Assembly (NCBI GenBank): GCA_030595795.1
Contig: JAUVCH010000001.1
Coordinates: 38,971-102,970 of the forward strand
DNA: 64,000 nt
Source: Gammaproteobacteria bacterium
GTDB lineage: Bacteria > Pseudomonadota > Gammaproteobacteria > GCA-001735895
Reading direction: 5' to 3'
A program made the translations under genes and the position numbers. The notes under the pieces were generated by a model, which worked only from the letters and a program-made list of their open reading frames with translations, did no database searches and had not been told where the DNA came from. Shown here piece after piece: positions 58,010-64,000 of the stretch; positions within the stretch are counted from its first letter, which is position 1; each line of letters starts with the position of its first letter.

Positions 58010-59179
58010 ATGAGCCGCGAACCAACAACACAAATGTTAGAGCCTTACTTAAAAATCATGGTGGATAAACAGGGCTCTGATCTGTATTTCATCTCTGGTG
58101 CGCCACCGAATATGAAGGTACAGGGAAAGACCAATGCTATCGCCAAAAATGCTTTCCAGAACGGTCAGGTGGAGAAACTCGCCTATAGCCTGTTAAACGA
58201 CGAACAGGTGCGCGACTTTGAAATCACCCGTGAACTAAATCTAGGTTTTACATTGGCGGATGTTGGCCGATTCCGAGTTAATATATTTATTCAACGCTCC
58301 GAAGTGTCGATGGTCATACGATACATCAAATGGGATATCCCAACCATCGACGAACTGGGGCTGCCCCAGATATTGAAGAAGATCGTGATGAATAATACCG
58401 GTCTGGTACTGGTAGTTGGTTCAACCGGTTCGGGTAAATCGACTACGCTGGCTTCGATGATTAATCATCGCAACCACGCGGAAGGCGGGCATATCCTCAC
58501 CATCGAGGATCCGATTGAATTCGTATTTAGACATAATAAATCAATCGTTTCCCAACGCGAAGTTGGAATCGATACCTTGAGCTATCAAAACGCCTTGCGC
58601 GAGGCACTACGCGAAGCACCCGAAGTGATCATGATAGGGGAAGCGCGTGATGCTGAAACTATGAAAGCGGCCATTGATTTCGCCGATACCGGTCATTTAT
58701 GCCTGACGACTTTGCACGCAGTTAATTCCAACCAGGCCATGGATCGAATTATGAACATGTTTCCGTCGGACATGCGTGAACAGTTGTTGATGGATTTATC
58801 GCTTAATTTGCGCGCAGTAGTTTCGCAGCGTCTGGTGCCTGGTATGCATGGCAAGCTCGCCTGTGCTGTCGAAGTAATGATGAATACGCCTTATATCTCC
58901 GAGTTACTTCGCGATGGTAATTTCAACGAGATTAAGGAAATTATGGAAAAAGGTGATACTACCGGCATGCAGACCTTCGATCAGTCGCTTTATAACCTGT
59001 ACAAGGCCGATATTATTACCATTAAAAGTGCCCTCGCTTATGCGGATTCGAGTACCAATCTGGAATGGAAGATTAATTTTGGTGGTGAGCAGCACCAACA
59101 ATCATCTGATGAAAAACGGCATAACCTGAACGCGCAAGGTGGGCTCGAGGAATTGACCCTGCCATCGGAAGAAATGTAG
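58010..59179 (+). CDS. Second PilU-like ATPase
   Basis: A 389-residue paralogue of the upstream gene, the same length. Walker A VVGSTGSGKSTTLASMINH, Asp box ILTIEDPIEFVFRHNK and His box GHLCLTTLHAVNS are intact. Walker B reads VIMIGEARDAETM, with Ala where PilT/PilU have a bulkier residue before Arg-Asp. It starts two bases after the pilU stop, so it is co-transcribed. Having two PilU-type proteins after one PilT is unusual; the extra copy may tune retraction or serve another pilus. The C-terminus lacks the acidic tail of PilU and ends LTLPSEEM. Confidence 0.88.
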   Translation: MSREPTTQMLEPYLKIMVDKQGSDLYFISGAPPNMKVQGKTNAIAKNAFQNGQVEKLAYSLLNDEQVRDFEITRELNLGFTLADVGRFRVNIFIQRSEVSMVIRYIKWDIPTIDELGLPQILKKIVMNNTGLVLVVGSTGSGKSTTLASMINHRNHAEGGHILTIEDPIEFVFRHNKSIVSQREVGIDTLSYQNALREALREAPEVIMIGEARDAETMKAAIDFADTGHLCLTTLHAVNSNQAMDRIMNMFPSDMREQLLMDLSLNLRAVVSQRLVPGMHGKLACAVEVMMNTPYISELLRDGNFNEIKEIMEKGDTTGMQTFDQSLYNLYKADIITIKSALAYADSSTNLEWKINFGGEQHQQSSDEKRHNLNAQGGLEELTLPSEEM

Positions 59180-59198
59180 ATTTAATTGATCGTTGCTG

Positions 59199-60476
59199 TT
59201 AACGCTGGTAGGCGATTTTACCCGCTACGATAGTGGTTAAAACCTTGCCATTAAAGTCCCAGCCTTCGAATGCAGTATTTTTCCCCTGAGATATAAAGTC
59301 TTTACTTCGGCAGATCTGGTGTGCATCTGGATCGACAATAATGATATCGGCTAGCTCGCCCGTCTCTAATTTCCCAGCCGGTAAACCGAGAATTTGGGCA
59401 GGGTTTACGGTTAAGCAAGCAATTATCTCAGGTAATGTGAGTAACTTTTCTTCAACCAGTCGTAATGCGAGTGATAAAAAGGTATCGAAAGCACTAATAC
59501 CCGGTTCGGCCGATGGAAATGGTCGTAATTTGGCATCGGTTTCGTGGGGTTGATGGTCTGAACACAGGCAGTCGATCGTGCCGTCGGCTATACCCTCGCG
59601 CAGTGCCTCTTTATCGGTTTGACTGCGTAGTGGTGGCAGCGTGAGTTTGCTGGTATCGAAGCTGCCAATATCATGGTCGGTCAAAAATAATTGATGCATA
59701 GCGCAGTCAGTGCTAATCGGTAAGCCCTTGGCTTTTGCGCGTCGAATCATATCGACCGAGCGGGCGCATGATAACTGGCCGAAGTGTGTCCGCGCGCCGG
59801 TTTGAGCGACCAGCTCGATGTCTTTAGCGAGCGCTGCAGTCTCGGCGGCTTCTGGGATTGCAGGTAGTCCGAGCCGAGTAGCAATCGCACCCTCATGGGC
59901 GCAGCCGTTGCCCTGTAAATCGACATCGATCGGTTGAATAATAACCAGCATGTTCTCGCCCGCAGCGTAATCCATTGCCCGGCGTTGAACCAGATTATTG
60001 AGCAAAGGACGTGTCGCGTTACTGAAGGCTACGCAACCGTTAGCCTTCAGGCTCGCCATGTTACTGAGTTGATCGCCGCCGAGATCACGGGTTAATGCGC
60101 CAATGGGATAGACCCGCGCGCTATGTCCGAAGGTGGCGTTGCGGTGGTGAATAAGTTCGACGGTTGCCGAATTATCGATGACCGGTTGAGTGTCGGGGGG
60201 CAGGCACATGCTGGTAATACCATTTTGAATCGCAGCAGAAGTTTCACTGGCGATATTGCCTTTTTCGGGTTGTCCAGGATCGCGCAACCGCGCCTGAATA
60301 TCTACCAGCCCGGGCATGACCCAGCAGCCCCTGGCATCGATAGTTCGATCGGCAGTAAAATCTTTTGGGGCTTTGCCGATAGCAGTTACGCGATCATTCT
60401 CGATGAACACATCGGCCACAGTCGTGGTCTTAGCGACAGGGTCCACCAGCAGGCCGTCGCGGATATGCAGGTTCAT
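59199..60476 (-). CDS. pyrX: Dihydroorotase-like, predicted inactive PyrX (PyrC')
   Basis: A 425-residue amidohydrolase-fold protein of the class I dihydroorotase type. The first metal motif, normally DxHxH, reads [11 protein letters not shown] here: both zinc-binding His are lost. Later parts ([33 protein letters not shown]) are kept. Such proteins (PyrX in Pseudomonas) are inactive and instead form a structural complex with aspartate carbamoyltransferase. It overlaps pyrB by four bases (60473-60476), as expected for a fixed partner. An active PyrC must lie outside the window. Confidence 0.9.
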   Translation of the reverse strand: MNLHIRDGLLVDPVAKTTTVADVFIENDRVTAIGKAPKDFTADRTIDARGCWVMPGLVDIQARLRDPGQPEKGNIASETSAAIQNGITSMCLPPDTQPVIDNSATVELIHHRNATFGHSARVYPIGALTRDLGGDQLSNMASLKANGCVAFSNATRPLLNNLVQRRAMDYAAGENMLVIIQPIDVDLQGNGCAHEGAIATRLGLPAIPEAAETAALAKDIELVAQTGARTHFGQLSCARSVDMIRRAKAKGLPISTDCAMHQLFLTDHDIGSFDTSKLTLPPLRSQTDKEALREGIADGTIDCLCSDHQPHETDAKLRPFPSAEPGISAFDTFLSLALRLVEEKLLTLPEIIACLTVNPAQILGLPAGKLETGELADIIIVDPDAHQICRSKDFISQGKNTAFEGWDFNGKVLTTIVAGKIAYQR

Positions 60477-61450
60477 GATTCATCTCCACGCAGACCCGAT
60501 TGTCCAACGATCATCGACATGATAGCCATGCGTACCGAGATGCCAAAACTGACCTGGTTTAATATCACCGACTGACTACCATCCATCACACTCGACTCGA
60601 TCTCCACGCCTCGGTTAGCGGGGCCCGGGTGCATGACAATAGCATCAGGCTTTGCGCATTTCAGTCGCTCCTGCGACAGGCCGTAAAGGCGGAAGTATTC
60701 CTTTTCGCTGGGTAGCAGTGCGCCGCGCATACGCTCTTTTTGTAGGCGCAGCATGATGATCACGTCGACATCCTTTAAGCCATCCTCCAGATTGTTATAA
60801 ATGCTGACTCCAAGCGCCTCGGTTTCGACCGGTAACAGGGTTCGAGGTGCGATGACGCGCACTTCGGCAGTGTTGAGCAAATTCAGCGCGTGTATTTGGG
60901 AGCGTGCCACTCTGGAATGCAGAATATCACCGACTATGGCGACTCGCAGTTGGCTAAAATCTTTTTTAAAATGTCGAATGGTAAACATGTCGAGCATTGC
61001 CTGGGTTGGGTGCTCATGCTGACCATCGCCAGCATTGAGCACACTGACGCCGGGGCTTACATGTTGCGCAAAAAAATGCGCGCTGCCGCTATCCTGATGT
61101 CGGATGACGAACATGTCGATTTGCATCGCTTCGAGATTTCGCAGGGTGTCGAGTAGTGACTCGCCTTTGGTTGTCGCCGAAGTGTTAACGTTGAGGTTAA
61201 GAATATCGGCCGACAGGCGTTGCGCCGCGAGTTCGAAAGTCGAACGCGTACGGGTGCTGGGCTCGAAAAATAGATTAGCAACGGTTTTACCGCGTAGTAT
61301 CGGCACCTTCTTGACATTACGTTCGGTGATCGAGGTGAAAGATTCTGCGGTATCGAGTATCTCAGTGAGAATCGGTTGGTTAAGCCCTTCGATGCTCAGA
61401 AAGTGCAGTAGCTTGCCATTCCCATCGAGTTGAAGGTTTTTATCCGGCAT
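60473..61450 (-). CDS. pyrB: Aspartate carbamoyltransferase catalytic subunit
   Basis: A 325-residue PyrB. The carbamoyl-phosphate motif is [18 protein letters not shown], followed by [31 protein letters not shown] and [12 protein letters not shown]. It catalyses the first committed step of pyrimidine synthesis from carbamoyl phosphate and aspartate. It overlaps pyrR (61440-61450) and pyrX (60473-60476), giving a coupled pyrR-pyrB-pyrX unit. No pyrI regulatory gene is present, which fits the Pseudomonas-type complex with PyrX. Confidence 0.96.
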   Translation of the reverse strand: MPDKNLQLDGNGKLLHFLSIEGLNQPILTEILDTAESFTSITERNVKKVPILRGKTVANLFFEPSTRTRSTFELAAQRLSADILNLNVNTSATTKGESLLDTLRNLEAMQIDMFVIRHQDSGSAHFFAQHVSPGVSVLNAGDGQHEHPTQAMLDMFTIRHFKKDFSQLRVAIVGDILHSRVARSQIHALNLLNTAEVRVIAPRTLLPVETEALGVSIYNNLEDGLKDVDVIIMLRLQKERMRGALLPSEKEYFRLYGLSQERLKCAKPDAIVMHPGPANRGVEIESSVMDGSQSVILNQVSFGISVRMAIMSMIVGQSGLRGDES

Positions 61451-61961
61451 GTTCGCCTACGGATTTCAGGGTTAAGCGAAGTGGGTCGGGGCCCTGGAGT
61501 TTTATGTGTTCACCAGATTTCAGTGCAATAGTCTCGCCGACGATATCGGCCTGGATTGGAATTTCGCGCCCGCCACGATCAATGAGTATTGCCAGCACGA
61601 TGCGTTTAGGGCGACCGTAGTCGAAAATTTCATTCATCGCGGCACGGATAGTTCGACCAGAATGCAGTACGTCGTCGATTAGAATGATGGTTTTATCATC
61701 TATATTAGAGGACAGGCTGGACGGACTTACCGTTGGGTGTAATCCTTTCTTGGTAAAGTCATCGCGGTAAAAGGATATATTTAAACGCCCCAGATCGGTG
61801 CTGGGATTGATCGCTCGGTGAATCGCCTCTGCTACCCAGTAGCCACCGGTTTCAATGCCGACGATAATGGGCTGTTCTAAAGTTGATTGATCGCTGGGGA
61901 AATAGGATTTGAGTGCCTCGGTGAGCTTATCGATTAATAGTTCGACGGAAGGTAAGGACAC
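61440..61961 (-). CDS. pyrR: PyrR regulator/uracil phosphoribosyltransferase
   Basis: A 173-residue Pyr[34 protein letters not shown] and the PRPP-binding loop [19 protein letters not shown]. In Gram-positives PyrR binds pyr mRNA; in gammaproteobacteria it mainly has weak uracil phosphoribosyltransferase activity, and regulation is unproven. It leads the pyrRBX unit and sits downstream of ruvX, the conserved order. I see no clear RNA attenuator in the 72 bases upstream. Confidence 0.93.
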   Translation of the reverse strand: MSLPSVELLIDKLTEALKSYFPSDQSTLEQPIIVGIETGGYWVAEAIHRAINPSTDLGRLNISFYRDDFTKKGLHPTVSPSSLSSNIDDKTIILIDDVLHSGRTIRAAMNEIFDYGRPKRIVLAILIDRGGREIPIQADIVGETIALKSGEHIKLQGPDPLRLTLKSVGEHAG

Positions 61962-62033
61962 AAATATTCCACTGGTTACACTGGGGACGCTTTATATCAT
62001 AAATTAAAACGCCATACGATATTTTGGCCTATT

Positions 62034-62477
62034 TTATTTTTTTGGTTTCTCAGCGTAGCTGCGTAACCACGACTCGGTAATTAAAACGGCGGCGATACTG
62101 TCGATTTCGGATTTGCTTTTGTATTGTTCGCTGTCCTGGGCGACGAGGTAAGCCTCGCGAGTGGTCAGTCGCTCGTCCACCAGGTCGGTATCGATATGGA
62201 ATCGGCCATGGAGTTGTCGGCTGAATTTTTTGGCGACTTCGGTCATTTCGTCTGGCTCGCCGTCGAGCATAGTAGGCAGACCGACGATGAGTCTTTGTGG
62301 CTGCCACTCTTTTATCAGGTGTTCGATCAACTGCCAGTTGGGTTTCTGCTTTATCGATTTGATGGCTTGCAGCGGGGTAGCCTGGGCAGTCAGAGTCTGG
62401 CCGACAGCGATACCGGTCCAACTGGTGCCGAGATCGAAACCCAGGACGGTTTTGACTTCGTTGTCAGGCATTACCAC
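62034..62477 (-). CDS. ruvX: YqgF/RuvX Holliday-junction resolvase family protein
   Basis: A 147-residue RNase H-fold protein: VLGFDLGTSWTGIAVGQTL with the catalytic Asp, RLIVGLPTMLDGEPDEM, DLVDERLTTREAY with the acidic pair, and SEIDSIAAVLI with the last Asp. It acts in 16S rRNA 5'-end processing and possibly recombination. Start at 62477 overlaps the yqgE stop by 14 bases; a second ATG at 62471 is possible. Confidence 0.93.
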   Translation of the reverse strand: MVMPDNEVKTVLGFDLGTSWTGIAVGQTLTAQATPLQAIKSIKQKPNWQLIEHLIKEWQPQRLIVGLPTMLDGEPDEMTEVAKKFSRQLHGRFHIDTDLVDERLTTREAYLVAQDSEQYKSKSEIDSIAAVLITESWLRSYAEKPKK

Positions 62478-63030
62478 TGACGGGCGACAAATTATTGATG
62501 TCGAATCCTAGCGAATCGAAAGCAATTTGCCATTTGTCATCGGCGTTGTCGTGAAATAGTAAATCGACGCCAGCCGATGAGGTCAGCCAGGAATTTTCCT
62601 GTAACTCGGATTCGAGTTGACCCGATTCCCAGCCAGAAAAACCAAGGATTACCATGTACTCATCAGGGCCTTTGTGTTCCGCGATGGCTTCCAGAATATC
62701 CTTCGAACTGGTGACGTAAATACCTGCTGAAACTTCGGTGCTTTTTTGCCAGTCGCCGGTGTTGGTATGGAGTACAAAACCCTGTTCGAGCTGTACCGGA
62801 CCGCCAAGGTAAACGGGTTGCTTACGAATTCCTTCGTCTTCGCATTCGATGTTGAGCTGTACAAAGATTTCTTCCAGGTTCTGGTTGGTCGGGTGGTTGA
62901 CGACCAGGCCCATACTGCCCGATTCATTATGCTCACACATATACACCAGGCTCGAAGCAAATAGAGGATCCTTGATCGCCGGGGTTGCGATAAGACATTT
63001 GTTGACCAGGCCAGCGTTTTCTTCAAGCAT
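62464..63030 (-). CDS. yqgE: YqgE/AlgH family protein
   Basis: A 188-residue UPF0301 protein: NKCLIATPAIKDPLFASSLVY, MGLVVNHPTNQNLEEIF, YLGGPVQLEQGFVLH, and the C-terminal VILGFSGWESGQLESEL are the family markers. Role uncertain; AlgH was linked to alginate regulation in Pseudomonas. It overlaps ruvX and lies two bases after the tonB gene. Confidence 0.93.
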   Translation of the reverse strand: MLEENAGLVNKCLIATPAIKDPLFASSLVYMCEHNESGSMGLVVNHPTNQNLEEIFVQLNIECEDEGIRKQPVYLGGPVQLEQGFVLHTNTGDWQKSTEVSAGIYVTSSKDILEAIAEHKGPDEYMVILGFSGWESGQLESELQENSWLTSSAGVDLLFHDNADDKWQIAFDSLGFDINNLSPVSGNA

Positions 63031-63032
63031 GA

Positions 63033-63929
63033 TTAACTCACTCCATTGTCGGTTCTGAAACGGTTACTGTTGAAGTCCCAGGTTCTAATTATAACCACCT
63101 GATCTGCCTGTTCACGCATTTCCAGCGGAAATTCCGGAAAAGGTTGGGCTAGCCGCAATATTCGTTTGGCGGCTTCATCGAGCAGACTACTACCCGATGA
63201 CTGGGTAATATCTACTGCGAGAATTTCTCCAGCTGCATTGAGTCGAACGCTCATACGTAATTGACCATCGATTTTTTTAATTCGAGCTTCTGCGGGGTAG
63301 TTGAGGTTTCCGACACTTTCAATTCTTTGTACCCACGCCGCGAGATAACCCGCCTCGATCGCTTTTTTAGTGCTGGCAGTAAGCACGACGACTTTGGGCC
63401 GTTTTGCATAGTCGATGGTCATTTTTCGGATTTCTGCCTGCAATCGTGCAATAGCGCTTTGCTGCTGATCGACCTGATCGGACTGATTTGATTCGGATTG
63501 TTGCAATTTTTCCTGTTGTTGCTGATTAATACTATTCGGTGAATCTAGCTGACTGATGTAATACAGTTGGTTGATTGCCAATTGACTCTTTTGTAATTCG
63601 GCACGGGCCTGATCAGCAAGGCCGCGTTGGTCTAGCGGTGTATTCGCCGATATGGGAGCGCTTGGCCGAGCCTTTTCATCCGCTTTACCACCACCCGCCT
63701 GATCTACCTGCGCCAGATAATCGGGGTTTTCTACAGCTTCAAGACTGCGTGAATTGGCCAGGATTATGTCGAGGCTCGGCAGGGCATTCGACGGAGGGCT
63801 GGGGGCTTGAGTAAATCCAACGCCAAGAACAACGAGAGCATGAAGCGTCAAGGCCAGGAACAGGGTAAACCCCAGGCGGTCGCTAGCGCTGATGCGAGGT
63901 TTATCTGCTGGTGGTTTAAGTTGAGCCAT
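63033..63929 (-). CDS. tonB: TonB-family energy transducer
   Basis: A 298-residue protein. An N-terminal inner-membrane helix (about 18-38, LGFTLFLALTLHALVVLGVG) precedes a long Gln-rich periplasmic linker with a coiled-coil part (about 105-170). The C-terminal TonB domain (about 195-298) has NYPAEARIKKIDGQLRMSV and a typical last strand VVIIRTWDF. It couples the proton gradient to outer-membrane receptors. No exbB/exbD or receptor gene is in view, so it probably works with a distant partner. Gene order with yqgE-ruvX-pyr matches Pseudomonas, where gshB and pilG lie next. Confidence 0.9.
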   Translation of the reverse strand: MAQLKPPADKPRISASDRLGFTLFLALTLHALVVLGVGFTQAPSPPSNALPSLDIILANSRSLEAVENPDYLAQVDQAGGGKADEKARPSAPISANTPLDQRGLADQARAELQKSQLAINQLYYISQLDSPNSINQQQQEKLQQSESNQSDQVDQQQSAIARLQAEIRKMTIDYAKRPKVVVLTASTKKAIEAGYLAAWVQRIESVGNLNYPAEARIKKIDGQLRMSVRLNAAGEILAVDITQSSGSSLLDEAAKRILRLAQPFPEFPLEMREQADQVVIIRTWDFNSNRFRTDNGVS

Positions 63930-63937
63930 TTGTAGGT

Positions 63938-64000
63938 CTATTTTGCCAAGATTAACGCGGCTTCACCAGAATTATGAGAGATTTTTTTTATGGTGAATTG
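63938..64000 (-). CDS. Possible C-terminal end of an upstream gene, perhaps gshB (partial)
   Basis: On the minus strand an open frame of 20 codons enters from the right edge and ends with TAG at 63940-63938, eight bases before the tonB start. The last residues read SGEAALILAK. In Pseudomonas-type genomes gshB (glutathione synthetase) ends at this place, but the fragment is too short to identify. Confidence 0.3.
   Translation of the reverse strand, partial: QFTIKKISHNSGEAALILAK

Noticed and set aside
1..64000. tRNA, rRNA, CRISPR, IS element, integrase or prophage genes
   Set aside because: No clover-leaf-like sequence, direct-repeat array, transposase or phage motif was recognised in the intergenic regions or proteins. 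A tRNA or covariance-model scan was not possible here.

Overview
The window is chromosomal DNA of a gammaproteobacterium, probably aquatic or marine and not an enteric. The right end (yggT-proC-yggS, pilT-pilU, pyrX-pyrB-pyrR, ruvX-yqgE-tonB) matches, as I remember it, the Pseudomonas-type order of housekeeping genes. fadE/fadD, tmcA, oxyR, cysB and the cytochrome c5/comM/ubiK/glnK/amtB block are also typical of that class. Nothing fixes the genus. Genes are densely packed: no gene-free stretch exceeds 300 bases, the longest being about 284 bases at 40509-40792. I saw no rRNA, tRNA, CRISPR array, insertion sequence or prophage.

Regions. 1-4856: a partial ThDP-dependent decarboxylase (2-ketoarginine decarboxylase-like) diverges from an aminotransferase, a D-2-hydroxyacid dehydrogenase and an amidinotransferase-fold hydrolase. 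4992-9496: cytochrome c5, comM, ubiK, glnK-amtB, ycgL. 9512-14778: a polyamine-catabolic operon (puuA-like, spuC, puuB-like) diverging from a second amidinotransferase-fold enzyme. 14885-16512: a small secreted Gly/Ser-repeat peptide, a terminator, then an HPr-kinase-like protein fused to a PqqD-type RiPP recognition element. 16518-20589: potFGHI-type polyamine uptake. 20780-28292: a BetI-like TetR regulator diverging from an aminotransferase, a Rieske oxygenase and two trimethylamine-dehydrogenase-like flavoproteins. 28289-32247: agmatinase, a second puuA-like ligase and a GntR regulator diverging from a class I glutamine amidotransferase. 32373-40508: fatty-acid oxidation and housekeeping genes. 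40793-51450: a c-di-GMP protein, cysB, a SPL-type radical SAM cluster, glycosyltransferase, glutaredoxin and a kinase-HDOD-GAF signalling protein. 51487-64000: an FKBP-rhodanese fusion, oxyR, then the pil and pyr blocks and tonB.

How the genes fit together. The first half reads as a superlocus for guanidino compounds and polyamines. A palindrome with core GTGATCAC lies in four intergenic regions serving these genes (two copies at about 1.3 kb, one each at 13.7, 20.7 and 31.4 kb). One copy lies just upstream of the GntR gene, so one regulator probably controls the whole set. Uptake by PotFGHI, gamma-glutamylation by PuuA-like ligases, oxidation or transamination by the PuuB-like oxidase and SpuC, and deglutamylation by the amidotransferase would form one pathway; agmatinase and the amidinotransferase-fold enzymes would feed it from guanidino compounds. 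The Rieske/TMADH-like operon under a BetI-like repressor suggests stepwise N-demethylation of a methylated amine, possibly a methylated polyamine (inference).

The candidates most likely to be undescribed are the peptide plus HprK-RRE pair at 14885-16512, which looks like a compact peptide-phosphorylation system, and the Rieske plus paired TMADH-like operon, whose flavoproteins keep the cofactor residues but have lost most of the residues that bind trimethylamine.
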